In this document: positions 25,252 through 34,614 of the stretch, in pieces
Layout: every line of letters begins with the position of its first letter
Numbering within the stretch: the first letter of the stretch is position 1
Origin: Leeuwenhoekiella sp. MAR_2009_132
GTDB taxonomy: Bacteria; Bacteroidota; Bacteroidia; Flavobacteriales; Flavobacteriaceae
Length of the DNA: 64,000 bases
Assembly (NCBI RefSeq): GCF_000687915.1
Contig: NZ_JHZY01000004.1
Location: 503,501-567,500 of the forward strand
Direction: 5' to 3'
The notes under the pieces: generated by a model
The model's input: the letters and a program-made list of their open reading frames with translations, nothing else
Told to the model about the DNA's origin: nothing
Database searches by the model: none
Translations under genes and position numbers: made by a program

Positions 25252-25995
25252 ATGAATATGGGATACCTAAAAGAGATTGGTCTTTATTTTATGATGATTA
25301 AGGGTGTATTTATTAAACCCACAAAGACCTCTGTACTACGCAATCTTGTTTTAAAAGAAATAGATGATTTAATCATAGGATCACTTGGTATCGTATGTTT
25401 TATCTCTTTTTTTGTAGGCGGTGTTGTTGCTATACAAACCGCATTAAATATGGATAACCCTATACTACCAAAGTCATTGATAGGCTTTGCCTCAAGACAA
25501 TCTATCATTTTAGAATTTGCCCCTACATTTATTTCTATAATAATGGCTGGTAAAGTAGGGTCATTTATTACGTCGAGCATAGGCACGATGCGTGTAACCG
25601 AACAAATAGATGCACTCGAGGTAATGGGAATTAACTCATTAAATTATTTGGTTTTTCCTAAAATCATTGCAATGTTATTTTATCCTTTTGTTATTGCTAT
25701 CGCAATGTTTCTGGGTATTTTAGGAGGGTACACTGCAGCCGTATTAGGTGGTTTTTCTACCGGTGATCAATTTATACAAGGGCTTCAGGAAGATTTCATA
25801 CCATTTCAATTAGTCTATGCTTTCTTAAAAACTTTTGTTTTTGCTTTATTGCTTGCAACCATTCCTTCCTTTTTTGGGTATTACATGAAAGGTGGCGCGC
25901 TTGAAGTAGGTAAAGCCAGTACAACCTCATTTGTTTGGACCAGTGTATTTATTATTTTATCTAATTACGTTATCACTCAATTACTTTTAAGCTAA
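25252..25995 (+). CDS. mlaE: MlaE-family ABC transporter permease
   Basis: A 247-residue permease of the MlaE/YrbE family for phospholipid or related hydrophobic substrates across the envelope. It has about five hydrophobic segments and the family core GFASRQSIILEFAPTFISIIMAGKVGSFITSSIGTMRVTEQIDALEVMGIN, with the EQIDAL motif. The ATG at 25252 follows a good -7 element. Its stop overlaps the ATPase start (TAATG), as expected for a transport operon. The MlaD-like substrate-binding partner is not in the window. Confidence 0.93.
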   Translation: MNMGYLKEIGLYFMMIKGVFIKPTKTSVLRNLVLKEIDDLIIGSLGIVCFISFFVGGVVAIQTALNMDNPILPKSLIGFASRQSIILEFAPTFISIIMAGKVGSFITSSIGTMRVTEQIDALEVMGINSLNYLVFPKIIAMLFYPFVIAIAMFLGILGGYTAAVLGGFSTGDQFIQGLQEDFIPFQLVYAFLKTFVFALLLATIPSFFGYYMKGGALEVGKASTTSFVWTSVFIILSNYVITQLLLS

Positions 25996-26771
25996 TGATT
26001 GAAGTTAAAGATTTAAAGAAAGGATTTGGTGGAGATGAATTAGTCTTGAAAGGAATTTCCACGACTTTTGAAAAAGGAAAAACCAATCTGATTATAGGAC
26101 AAAGTGGATCTGGTAAAACCGTTTTTTTGAAATGTTTATTAGGCCTTTTTAGACCTACTGAAGGTCGCATACTTTATGATGGTGAAGCCTACTCAGAACT
26201 CTCTTCAGAGAATCAACGTACATTGCGCGAGCAAATGGGAATGGTTTTTCAAGGGAGTGCGTTGTTTGATTCTATGACGGTAGAAGAAAATATAATGTTT
26301 CCGTTAAGAATGTTTACTAAACAGCGTAAAGCAGAACGATTAGAGCGCGCTAATGCTGTAATAAAACGCGTAAATCTTATTGATGCCAATAAAAAGCTAC
26401 CTTCAGAAATTTCTGGAGGAATGCAAAAAAGGGTGGCTATTGCTCGAGCTATAGTAAACAACCCAAAATATTTGTTTTGCGATGAGCCTAACTCAGGCTT
26501 AGACCCTCGTACAGCCACACTTATTGACAATCTAATACAGGAAATAACTCACGAATACGACATTACTACGATCATAAATACCCACGATATGAACTCTGTA
26601 ATGGAAATAGGTGAAAAAATCGTTTTTCTGCAAAAAGGGCATTTAGCCTGGGAAGGTTCTAAAGACACTATATTTAAAACAGACAACAAAGATGTGACTG
26701 ACTTTGTTTACTCTTCAGATCTCTTTAAAAAGGTACGTGAAGCCGTTTTAAAAGACCAAGTAAACAAATAA
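25995..26771 (+). CDS. mlaF: MlaF-family ABC transporter ATPase
   Basis: A 258-residue ATP-binding subunit. Walker A is GQSGSGKTVF, the signature is EISGGMQKRVAIARAI and Walker B is YLFCDEPNSGLDP with the following TINTHDM H-loop. EQMGMVFQGSALFDSMTVEENIMFPL is typical of MlaF. It is one base-overlapped with the permease and should energise it. The C-terminal 30 residues (KTDNKDVTDFVYSS) match family length. Confidence 0.95.
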   Translation: MIEVKDLKKGFGGDELVLKGISTTFEKGKTNLIIGQSGSGKTVFLKCLLGLFRPTEGRILYDGEAYSELSSENQRTLREQMGMVFQGSALFDSMTVEENIMFPLRMFTKQRKAERLERANAVIKRVNLIDANKKLPSEISGGMQKRVAIARAIVNNPKYLFCDEPNSGLDPRTATLIDNLIQEITHEYDITTIINTHDMNSVMEIGEKIVFLQKGHLAWEGSKDTIFKTDNKDVTDFVYSSDLFKKVREAVLKDQVNK

Positions 26772-26772
26772 T

Positions 26773-26808
26773 AATCATCTTATTAAATATCTCTATCATA
26801 AGATCATT
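26773..26808. terminator. Weak hairpin between mlaF and the DUF389 gene
   Basis: AATCATCTTAT and ATAAGATCATT can pair with one mismatch around a 14-base loop, in the 40-base gap between convergent genes. There is no strong T run, so the call is tentative. Confidence 0.35.
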
Positions 26809-26811
26809 CAA

Positions 26812-28245
26812 TTAATAGCGAGCAATATTTAAAGTATCTAGATTATACTTAATTTTAATCCAGTTTCTTAATTTTAGTTCCTCCTTTTTCTTAGTTACTT
26901 CATTCAATTTAGAATTCCATTGTACAAAGAATACAGGTATTGTATCTGCTTTTTTAAAGTCGGTATTTATGGTGTTAGAGAATCCAAAGCGTTCGATATT
27001 TTCATAGTTTACATGAACTTCTTCACTCAATCCTTGAAATGGTATACCTGAAGATCGCAAACGTGCAACTTCATTCTCTAATAATTCAATCTGACTATTT
27101 TTATCAGACAAAGCTTGTTGATTATTCACGTAAAGATCTTCAAGAATCCCAGACTTTACAGCACTCGAAAGCTGTTCTGCCATTTCTGAAGATTGATCAG
27201 AACCCTGGTGAATTTTTAAATCTACCTCTTTCAAATTTTCATTTTCACGAAGGCCGTCATACCATTCTGCAATTTTCTGCTTAGGAACTAGAGCACCTAT
27301 TAAATAAACATCTATACGCTTACTTTTATAATCCTGAGATAATTTTACAACTTCTGCCCCTTCATATTTAATTACTGTTTTTACATACTCATCTGTAGCA
27401 CTATTAAAAACCTGTGTTTTATACAGATTATAAAACAAGAACATACTAGGAATCATCACAATTAAAGCCACTAACGACGCCATTTGAGCAACAAATCTAC
27501 GGCGCTTACTGTTTGCATATTTAACCATGGGAAACCCTAATAGCTTAGATACTAAAAAGGTAGAAAGAGCAATAAACACGGCATTGATAGAAAATAAGTA
27601 AAAGGCACCTGTATAGTAGGAGGGTTCACCCATTGCAATACCATAACCCACAGTACACAACGGAGGCATTAAAGCAGTGGCAATTGCAACACCAAAGATT
27701 ACGCTTGCCATTGTGCCCTTTTTAGTTTTACCTACAATAAGCGCAAGACCACCAAATATAGCTACCAGAACATCTAATATGGTAGGATAGGTACGTGCTT
27801 CAAGTTCTGGAGTTAATTCGGTAATAGGAGAAATCAAAAAGTAAATAGTTGCGGTAAGTACACTAAGAACTATCATAACCGCTAAGTTGATCAATGATCT
27901 TCGTAGTGTCTCAATATCATTAATTGCTAATGAAAGACCTATACCTACGATAGGTCCCATTAAAGGAGATATTAACATCGCTCCTATTACTACAGCAGTA
28001 CTACTAACATTTAAACCTATAGAGGCAACAAATATTGAAAATATAAGAATCCACGCGTTATGCCCTTTAAAGGAAATATCTTTCTTTACAGCTTCAATAG
28101 TTGAATCTCTATCTGTATCGTCACGTATATCTAATAATTCAGACATAAATTGACGAATATTTTTTAAGAGGCTTTTAGCATCTTTTTTTACTGCCTCGTT
28201 GGAAACAATTTTCTCTTCTCCTGTCTGTTTACTTTCTTCTACCAT
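26812..28245 (-). CDS. DUF389 integral membrane protein
   Basis: A 477-residue protein. The DUF389 core is in residues about 50-230, with at least five hydrophobic segments and the motifs GLNVSSTAVVIGAMLISPLMGPIVGIGLSLAIND, GGLALIVGKTKKGTMASVIFGVAIATALMPPLCTVGYG. The C-terminal half after a last helix near 265 is hydrophilic and includes a coiled coil (LSDKNSQIELLENEVARLRS). The membrane topology is conserved, but the substrate is unknown. It is the last gene of a five-gene minus-strand operon, 6 bases after manC. Confidence 0.9.
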   Translation of the reverse strand: MVEESKQTGEEKIVSNEAVKKDAKSLLKNIRQFMSELLDIRDDTDRDSTIEAVKKDISFKGHNAWILIFSIFVASIGLNVSSTAVVIGAMLISPLMGPIVGIGLSLAINDIETLRRSLINLAVMIVLSVLTATIYFLISPITELTPELEARTYPTILDVLVAIFGGLALIVGKTKKGTMASVIFGVAIATALMPPLCTVGYGIAMGEPSYYTGAFYLFSINAVFIALSTFLVSKLLGFPMVKYANSKRRRFVAQMASLVALIVMIPSMFLFYNLYKTQVFNSATDEYVKTVIKYEGAEVVKLSQDYKSKRIDVYLIGALVPKQKIAEWYDGLRENENLKEVDLKIHQGSDQSSEMAEQLSSAVKSGILEDLYVNNQQALSDKNSQIELLENEVARLRSSGIPFQGLSEEVHVNYENIERFGFSNTINTDFKKADTIPVFFVQWNSKLNEVTKKKEELKLRNWIKIKYNLDTLNIARY

Positions 28246-28251
28246 AAATTC

Positions 28252-29340
28252 TTACACGAGATCACTCCCAAACTTTTCTTTAACTTCATTTCTCATAATC
28301 TTGACATCCTGTTCTTTTGCCTTTGGCATAATTACAAGCACATCCTGACTATCAACAACAATAAAATCTTTTAAACCATCTACTACAACTACTTTACCTG
28401 GCTGTGTACGTATTAAATTACCTGTAGACTCCTTAGAAACTACTTTAGCATTTACAATTACATTGTCATCTTTATCCTTATCAAGCTTATCGTATAAAGA
28501 TCCCCAAGCACCTAAATCACTCCAGTCAAATGTTGCCGGAATAACCCCTACGTGTTTACTTTTTTCAAGTATTCCGTAATCAATACTTATATCTTCTGCT
28601 TTAGCATAATTCTCTAATATAAACTGAGCTTCGCTTTGAGTATTTAAAGCGTCATATCCGCTATTAAATAGGGAAAACATTTCAGGTAAATATTTCTCAA
28701 ATGCTTCTATAATTGCTTTGGCACTCCATATAAAAATCCCTGCATTCCAAGAGTAATTACCTTCAGCCAGGAATGATTTAGCTGTATTATAATCAGGTTT
28801 TTCCTTAAATGCTTTTACGGTTTTAACATCAGAATCTGCTGCGGCATATTGAATATAGCCATAACCTGTATGTGGGAAAGTAGGTTCAATCCCCAGTGTT
28901 ACTAATAGTTTTTCTTCAGAACTATCTGTTGCGCAAGCCTGAAACGCGGTCTCTAAATCTCGTAGAAATGAAGCTTCATCCTCTATCCAGTGATCACTAG
29001 GTGCAACGATCATAACTGCATCAGGATTTGACTTGTAGATTTTTAAAGCAGCTAATAAAATACACGGTGCCGTATTACGCATTGCAGGCTCAAGCACTAT
29101 ATTCTCATCCTTAACTTTAGGCAATTGTTCATTTACAAGTGCTTTATACCGTTCATTTGTTAAAACCAGCACATTATCTGCGGGTACGGTCTGAGACAAA
29201 CGACCAAAGGTGCGTTCTATCAAGGTTTCTCCCGCACCAAGAATGTCATGAAATTGCTTAGGATAACTTGCCTTACTAAGTGGCCAAAAACGAGATCCTA
29301 CTCCACCAGCCATTATAATTGCATAATAATTTTTATTCAT
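28252..29340 (-). CDS. manC: Mannose-1-phosphate guanylyltransferase
   Basis: A 362-residue nucleotidyltransferase that makes GDP-mannose from mannose-1-phosphate and GTP. The N-terminal loop AGGVGSRFWPLSKASYPKQF, APSDHWI, FKEKPDYNTAKSFLAEG, YSWNAGIFIWSA and FDWSDLGAWGSL motifs are diagnostic. The length fits the type without the C-terminal isomerase domain. GDP-mannose feeds cell-surface glycans or lipid glycosylation. It is placed in an operon with unrelated-looking genes and 6-base gaps on both sides. Confidence 0.93.
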   Translation of the reverse strand: MNKNYYAIIMAGGVGSRFWPLSKASYPKQFHDILGAGETLIERTFGRLSQTVPADNVLVLTNERYKALVNEQLPKVKDENIVLEPAMRNTAPCILLAALKIYKSNPDAVMIVAPSDHWIEDEASFLRDLETAFQACATDSSEEKLLVTLGIEPTFPHTGYGYIQYAAADSDVKTVKAFKEKPDYNTAKSFLAEGNYSWNAGIFIWSAKAIIEAFEKYLPEMFSLFNSGYDALNTQSEAQFILENYAKAEDISIDYGILEKSKHVGVIPATFDWSDLGAWGSLYDKLDKDKDDNVIVNAKVVSKESTGNLIRTQPGKVVVVDGLKDFIVVDSQDVLVIMPKAKEQDVKIMRNEVKEKFGSDLV

Positions 29341-29346
29341 AAGTGA

Positions 29347-29943
29347 TTATTTTAAAAGCTCTATTTCTGCGTTAGGCTGAAATAAATAAATTCGTCCAGT
29401 TGCGGTCTCTAAGCATTCATAGCGCTTAATACGCCTTACACCTTTCTTAAAAATTTTACCGTTGTAAATTCTAAAAAGACTACCCTCCGGAATTTCAAAT
29501 ATATAGTTTTTATCATTGGGAGGGTCAAATTCCTTAAGAGCAAGCGACAACTTAGCATCAGTATCACTACTGGCTTTAGGATTTTTAAAATGATGTGCTA
29601 GAACCGGTAAAATTTGTTTTGGAAAAATTTCGGGACGTATAAAAGGAAGCATAAGGTTTTGAAAGGTATATTTCCATTCCCTACCGTGAGGTTTTATACG
29701 CGCTCCATATTTCTGAAATGCAACTAAATGTGCAATTTCGTGAATCAAGGTTATTAAAAAACGATAGGTATTCAGATTTGTATTTACAGTGATTTGATGT
29801 CCACCATCTGCTAATCTTCTATAATCTCCATGCCTTGTGACACGCTCATCTACAATTTTAAGGTGTACACCAAAGTTTTTAATTAATTCAAAAACTGGCA
29901 CAACAGCCTGCTCAGGTATGTATTTACCTAAAATCTCTTTCAT
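29347..29943 (-). CDS. SprT-like zinc metalloprotease domain protein
   Basis: A 198-residue protein with a SprT-like domain. The zinc motif is LIHEIAHLVAFQKYG (HExxH at about residues 68-72) and a later HGREWKY supplies the expected third ligand region. The C-terminal 60 residues carry a basic KKGVRRIKRYECLETATGRIYLF segment similar to the metal-free tail of bacterial SprT proteins. Eukaryotic relatives cut DNA-crosslinked proteins, but the bacterial function is not known. Start ATG at 29943, three bases after the SDR stop. Confidence 0.88.
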   Translation of the reverse strand: MKEILGKYIPEQAVVPVFELIKNFGVHLKIVDERVTRHGDYRRLADGGHQITVNTNLNTYRFLITLIHEIAHLVAFQKYGARIKPHGREWKYTFQNLMLPFIRPEIFPKQILPVLAHHFKNPKASSDTDAKLSLALKEFDPPNDKNYIFEIPEGSLFRIYNGKIFKKGVRRIKRYECLETATGRIYLFQPNAEIELLK

Positions 29944-29946
29944 AAA

Positions 29947-30636
29947 CTAGGGCGTAGTTGCCGATACCTGTAGTACTTTGCCGTTATAAAATTTTTGAGC
30001 TGTAAGTGAAAAGTTAGCGATATAAGAAGCCATTTCCTGTGCTGAAAGCGGTGCTAAATAACCCGGAAATGCTTCTTCAAGCATTTCAGTTTGCACGGCT
30101 CCTAAGGCTAAAACATTAAAAGCAATACCTTGTTCCTTATATTCTTCCGCCAGCAATTCACTTAGTGTAATAACCGCACCTTTACTTGAACTGTATGCAG
30201 CAAGACCAGGAAATTTTGAACTGCCCTGAATACCACCCATACTGCTTACGGTAACCACATGTGCTCCTTTAGCCATAAATGGAAGAATTGTCTGAGTTAA
30301 AGCAGCAACTCCGAACACATTAACCTCGTAAACACTGCGGAATGATGCTGCAGAAATTTCTTCAAAAGGCTTATTCACTAAAGCTCCTGCATTATGAATC
30401 AAAACATCTACAGAACCCCATTGCTCACTAACAAAATCAGAAACTTTCTTCAGGTCTGATACATTTGTAATATCAAAAGAAAAAGTATGTATTCCTTCTA
30501 AATTTAATTGCTCCAGAGGCTTCACATTGCGGGATAATGCCAGTACATTATGACCTTGAGCAGCTAAAAGTTGTGCCATTTCAAAGCCTATTCCTCTACT
30601 TGTTCCTGTAAGAACTATATTTTTTACGTTACTCAT
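29947..30636 (-). CDS. Short-chain dehydrogenase/reductase
   Basis: A 229-residue classical SDR. The cofactor motif is TGTSRGIGF (residues about 9-17), NAGALV follows near 85 and the catalytic YSSSK with an upstream Ser (VSSMGG) near 140. The upstream open frame begins with GTG at 30660, but the ATG at 30636 gives the proper N terminus. The gene overlaps the M28 peptidase stop by 8 bases, so it is translationally coupled. The substrate is unknown. Confidence 0.9.
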   Translation of the reverse strand: MSNVKNIVLTGTSRGIGFEMAQLLAAQGHNVLALSRNVKPLEQLNLEGIHTFSFDITNVSDLKKVSDFVSEQWGSVDVLIHNAGALVNKPFEEISAASFRSVYEVNVFGVAALTQTILPFMAKGAHVVTVSSMGGIQGSSKFPGLAAYSSSKGAVITLSELLAEEYKEQGIAFNVLALGAVQTEMLEEAFPGYLAPLSAQEMASYIANFSLTAQKFYNGKVLQVSATTP

Positions 30637-31669
30637 TCCAGATAATTTCGTGAGATTCACTATTAGTCATCCCCTCAACTCCCGGGATTAATTGATTTAC
30701 AACAGATGCTATATGATCAAAATTCATAATTGCAGCCTCATCATCTACCTGATGATAATAATCAAAATTTGTAAAATCAAATGTTGAAACAGTTTGCGCT
30801 GGTATTTTAAAAACTTCATAAAACGCAAAGTTATCACTACGCTTAAACAGGTTATATTCTTTAGCTTGAGGCAAGAAGCCCATAACCTTTATCCCAGAAT
30901 AACTATTAAACTTCTCAGCCATATTACTGTTTTCATACCCTGTTAGATATACGCTGTAATCCTTACCGGTCATTGGCACACCTATCATCTCTATATTAAA
31001 CATTACATACGGCTTAATCTCTGTAGTTTTTAAACGCGCTGCCAAATGAGCAGAACCTAAAAGCCCTAATTCTTCAGCAGAAAATAGTGCAAATATAATA
31101 CTGCGCTTATTTGATTTTGATTTTGCAAAATACTTAGCTAACTCAATTACTGCAGAAGTTCCGGAAGCATTATCATTTGCCCCGTTTGCAATTATATCTC
31201 CATTAACAGCTTTTGCAGTTCCTATATGATCATAGTGCGCTCCTATTACTACATATTCATTTTTTAATTTAGGATCTGTACCTTCTAGCATACCTACTAC
31301 ATTATAACCAGATACCCCTTTTGCATCAAATTTATCTCTGTACGAACTGAAATACGATTTAACACCTGCATCTTGGAATTGTTTGATGATATAGGTCGCT
31401 GCCTCATCAATACCTTCACTTCCGGTTTTTCTACCCTGCAAATCATCTGAGGCTAAAAATTCGATGTGTTTTTTTATAGATTCAGCGCTAACGTAAGCCT
31501 TAAAATTTTCTGGCTTTTTTGCTTCGGTTAATGCGGTCTTAACATCCGTTTGAATGGTGTATCCTTTAGATGCCTCTGCGGCCGCCGTTGCGTCAACTTC
31601 GCGTACATCAGAATGACTTCCACAAGCCATAAAAGTAAATGCACTTAGTGTAACTAAAATTTTTCTCAT
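30629..31669 (-). CDS. M28-family metallopeptidase lipoprotein
   Basis: A 346-residue lipoprotein peptidase. The lipobox FTFMAC puts the lipidated Cys at residue 16. The M28 zinc ligands are visible in VIGAHYDHIG, ANGANDNASGTSAV and IFALFSAEELGLLGS. Such enzymes are usually aminopeptidases active in the periplasm or at the cell surface. An ATG eight codons upstream (31693) lies within the terminator of pdhC, so the ATG at 31669 with a good signal peptide is preferred. It leads the five-gene operon running to 26812. Confidence 0.9.
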   Translation of the reverse strand: MRKILVTLSAFTFMACGSHSDVREVDATAAAEASKGYTIQTDVKTALTEAKKPENFKAYVSAESIKKHIEFLASDDLQGRKTGSEGIDEAATYIIKQFQDAGVKSYFSSYRDKFDAKGVSGYNVVGMLEGTDPKLKNEYVVIGAHYDHIGTAKAVNGDIIANGANDNASGTSAVIELAKYFAKSKSNKRSIIFALFSAEELGLLGSAHLAARLKTTEIKPYVMFNIEMIGVPMTGKDYSVYLTGYENSNMAEKFNSYSGIKVMGFLPQAKEYNLFKRSDNFAFYEVFKIPAQTVSTFDFTNFDYYHQVDDEAAIMNFDHIASVVNQLIPGVEGMTNSESHEIIWNE

Positions 31670-31680
31670 AGGTTCAAGAT

Positions 31681-31712
31681 AAAAAAATCCCATCAGGTTT
31701 TGACGGGATTTT
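31681..31712 (-). terminator. Intrinsic terminator of the pdhA-pdhC transcript
   Basis: On the minus strand AAAATCCCGTCA pairs with TGATGGGATTTT (one G-U pair) around a 5-base loop, followed by a run of seven T. It lies 33 bases beyond the pdhC stop and just before the M28 gene start. Confidence 0.82.
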
Positions 31713-31744
31713 AAATTATAATCTATTTGTAAACTGTCAACGTA

Positions 31745-33445
31745 TTAGGTCAACATTAAAATAGGATTTTCTATATACATTTTTAAAGTCTGTAAAAATT
31801 GAGCACCAGTAGCACCATCTACAGTACGGTGATCACAAGCCATAGATAAGGTCATTGTGTTGCCCACTACAATTTTACCCTCTTTAACCACTGGCTTTTC
31901 AATAATTGCACCCACAGAAAGTATTGCTGAATTGGGTTGATTTATTATTGAAGTGAAGTTTGTAATGCCAAACATACCCAGGTTAGAGATCGTAAATGTA
32001 CTACCCTGCATTTCTTCGGGCTTCAGTTTTTTGTTGCGTGCTTTACCCGCAAGCTCTTTTACCTCTGCATTTATTTGCTGTAATGATTTTTCATTAGCAA
32101 ATTCCACTACAGGAACCACAAGACCGTCTGGTACTGCAACTGCAACACCTATATGTACATGTTTATTTAAACGCATCTTATCATCAAACCACTGTGAGTT
32201 TACTTGAGGATGCTGCTTTAAAGCGATAGAAACCGCCTTAATAATCATATCATTATAAGAAACCTTAGTGTCTGGCAATTGATTGAACTGACTGCGAAAA
32301 GCAATCATATTCTCCATATTAAACTCTACATTTAAGTAATAATGCGGTGCTGTAAATTTAGATTTACCAAGAGATTTTGCAATCGCTTTACGCATTTGAG
32401 AATTACTAACGTCTTCATAGCTTTCTTCACCGGTTGCAACAAACTGCTGAACGCTAGCTCTTGTGGCTGCAGGAGAATAATTCTCCACATCCTTACGCAC
32501 TACTCTTCCGTTTTCTCCACTACCTGATACTTTAGAAATATCTACACCTTTTTCTTCTGCTAATTTTTTTGCTAAAGGAGATGCAAAAACACGACCATCT
32601 GCAGATGATGAATTTTGAGGTTTTGAAGCTTCTTTTTTAGTTTCTTCTTTCTTTGGAGCTTCTTTTTTAGATTCTTCTTGTTTAGGAGCCTCTTTCTTAG
32701 ATTCTTCCTTCTTAGGCGCCTCTTTTTTAGAAGTTTCTTTTTTAGCTGATCCGCTTTTATTACCGTTTATAATACCAGAAACATCTGTACCCTCTTCACC
32801 TATAATAGCAAGTAAGGCATCAACCTTTGCAGTTTCCCCTTCTTGTATACCTATATGTAGCAAAGTACCTTTGTAAAAGGACTCAAACTCCATCGTTGCT
32901 TTATCAGTTTCGATTTCTGCAAGTATGTCGCCTTCCTCTACTTTATCACCTACTTTTTTCAACCAGGAAGCAACAGTACCTTCCTCCATTGTATCACTCA
33001 ATCGAGGCATAGAAATTACCTCAACGCCTTCTGGAATATCAGAACTTTCAGCATTATCAGATGATTGTTCTTCTGCATCATCGCTAGAATCCTCCTGAGT
33101 TTCTTCTTCTTCCTCTTTAGAGTCGTCGGCATTTTGTTCTTTAGAATCAGATTTAGACGCTGATTCAGAATCAGAGCTTCCGTCAATCAATCCTGAGATA
33201 TCTTCTCCTTCTTCACCTATAATGGCTAAAAGAGCATCTACGTTAGCAGTCTCTCCCTCTTGAATACCTATATGAAGTAGCGTGCCTTCGTAAAAAGACT
33301 CAAACTCCATAGTAGCTTTATCGGTCTCAATTTCTGCAAGTATATCGCCTTCTTCTACTTTATCACCTACTTTCTTAAGCCAAGATGCAACGGTTCCTTC
33401 TTCCATTGTATCACTAAGGCGAGGCATTTTTATTACTTCTGCCAT
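31745..33445 (-). CDS. pdhC: Pyruvate dehydrogenase E2 (dihydrolipoamide acetyltransferase), two lipoyl domains
   Basis: A 566-residue E2 component. Two lipoyl domains are in residues about 1-85 and 140-225, with lipoyl lysines in ETDKA at Lys43 and Lys182. An acidic linker joins them and a Lys/Glu/Pro-rich KEAPKKEE-type linker follows. The peripheral-subunit-binding domain (FASPLAKKLAEEKGVDISKVSGSG) is near 290-325, and the catalytic acetyltransferase domain ends with the active-site MACDHRTVDGATGAQFL. It carries acetyl groups from E1 to CoA. It starts 4 bases after pdhA; E1-beta is not here. Confidence 0.95.
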   Translation of the reverse strand: MAEVIKMPRLSDTMEEGTVASWLKKVGDKVEEGDILAEIETDKATMEFESFYEGTLLHIGIQEGETANVDALLAIIGEEGEDISGLIDGSSDSESASKSDSKEQNADDSKEEEEETQEDSSDDAEEQSSDNAESSDIPEGVEVISMPRLSDTMEEGTVASWLKKVGDKVEEGDILAEIETDKATMEFESFYKGTLLHIGIQEGETAKVDALLAIIGEEGTDVSGIINGNKSGSAKKETSKKEAPKKEESKKEAPKQEESKKEAPKKEETKKEASKPQNSSSADGRVFASPLAKKLAEEKGVDISKVSGSGENGRVVRKDVENYSPAATRASVQQFVATGEESYEDVSNSQMRKAIAKSLGKSKFTAPHYYLNVEFNMENMIAFRSQFNQLPDTKVSYNDMIIKAVSIALKQHPQVNSQWFDDKMRLNKHVHIGVAVAVPDGLVVPVVEFANEKSLQQINAEVKELAGKARNKKLKPEEMQGSTFTISNLGMFGITNFTSIINQPNSAILSVGAIIEKPVVKEGKIVVGNTMTLSMACDHRTVDGATGAQFLQTLKMYIENPILMLT

Positions 33446-33449
33446 ACTA

Positions 33450-34451
33450 TTATACTGGTTTATGTGCTAAAAATGGATAATCTTCCTGCTCGTAAACAAC
33501 ATCGTACATAATTGATTTATCTGGAAATTCACTTTCTTCAGCAAATTTCTCACACTCTGCAACTCGTTTCTTTACGCGCTTATCTATCTCTTTTAATTCT
33601 TCTTCGGTTGCATATTTTTTCTCTAACAAAATATCCTTAACCTGAGTAATCGGGTCAATTTTTTGATATTCTGCAACCTCATCTTTAGTTCTATATTTTT
33701 GAGCATCACTCATAGAGTGACCTCTGTAACGATATGTCTTAAGTTCCAAAAATGTAGGACCATCTCCACGTCTTGCTCTTGCTATCGCCTCATCAAAAGC
33801 TTCAGCCACAGCAACAGGATTCATCGCATCAACAGGACCACAAGGCATCTCGTAACCCAATCCCAATTTCCAGATATCTTCGTGATTTGCAGTACGCTTT
33901 ACTGAAGTTCCCATTGCATACCCGTTATTCTCTACACAAAATACAACCGGAAGTTTCCAGTTCATCGCCATATTAAACGTCTCATGTAAAGAACCCTGAC
34001 GCGCCGCACCATCTCCGAAGAACGTTAAGGTTACCGCATCACGCTTAAAGTATTTATCTCCAAAAGCAAGACCCGCTCCTAATGGAATTTGCCCTCCTAC
34101 GATACCGTGACCTCCGTAAAAACGAAATTCTTTAGAAAATATATGCATAGAACCACCTAACCCCATAGAGGTACCGGTTTTTTTACCATACAGTTCTGCC
34201 ATTACACGTTTAGGATCTTCTCCCATACCTATAGGCTGCACGTGATTACGATATGCAGTGATCATTTTATCTTTTGTAAGGTCCATTGCATGCAATGCAC
34301 CTGCAAGAATAGCTTCCTGACCATTATATAAGTGCAAGAACCCTCTTACCTTTTGTTGAATATAGACTTGAGCTAATTTATCTTCAAACTTGCGCCAGAA
34401 GGACATCTCTTCATACCAGTTCAGGTATACTTCTTTTGTGATTTCTTTCAT
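33450..34451 (-). CDS. pdhA: Pyruvate dehydrogenase E1 component, alpha subunit
   Basis: A 333-residue E1-alpha. The thiamine-diphosphate motif GDGAARQGSLHETFNMAMNW ending in VENNGYAMGTS is complete, as are GFLHLYNGQEAILAG, TAYRNHVQPIGMG and the phosphorylation-loop-like YRYRGHSMSDAQKYR. It decarboxylates pyruvate together with a beta subunit encoded elsewhere. An exact -7 element lies 48 bases upstream and a terminator follows pdhC, so pdhA-pdhC is a two-gene transcript. Confidence 0.96.
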   Translation of the reverse strand: MKEITKEVYLNWYEEMSFWRKFEDKLAQVYIQQKVRGFLHLYNGQEAILAGALHAMDLTKDKMITAYRNHVQPIGMGEDPKRVMAELYGKKTGTSMGLGGSMHIFSKEFRFYGGHGIVGGQIPLGAGLAFGDKYFKRDAVTLTFFGDGAARQGSLHETFNMAMNWKLPVVFCVENNGYAMGTSVKRTANHEDIWKLGLGYEMPCGPVDAMNPVAVAEAFDEAIARARRGDGPTFLELKTYRYRGHSMSDAQKYRTKDEVAEYQKIDPITQVKDILLEKKYATEEELKEIDKRVKKRVAECEKFAEESEFPDKSIMYDVVYEQEDYPFLAHKPV

Positions 34452-34499
34452 TAAATATGGGTTTATCTATACACCAGCTCGTCTTAATTTGACGAATAA

Positions 34500-34507
34500 C
34501 AAAAATA
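34500..34507 (-). promoter_or_regulatory. -7 element of pdhA-pdhC
   Basis: Reverse strand TATTTTTG, exact TAnnTTTG, 48 bases before the pdhA ATG. Confidence 0.5.
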
Positions 34508-34614
34508 GTATATTCAAAAGGAAGAGAGAAAGTCTTTCTCTAAAAAAAACACTACTCTTTTAATATTGAAAAGCAGATCGTATTAAGACTGCTTAAGTAC
34601 TATTTTATACTATA

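Noticed and set aside
32635..32735. Tandem repeat encoding Lys/Glu/Ala/Pro units in pdhC
   Set aside because: This is the usual low-complexity flexible linker of E2 proteins, not a mobile or regulatory repeat.
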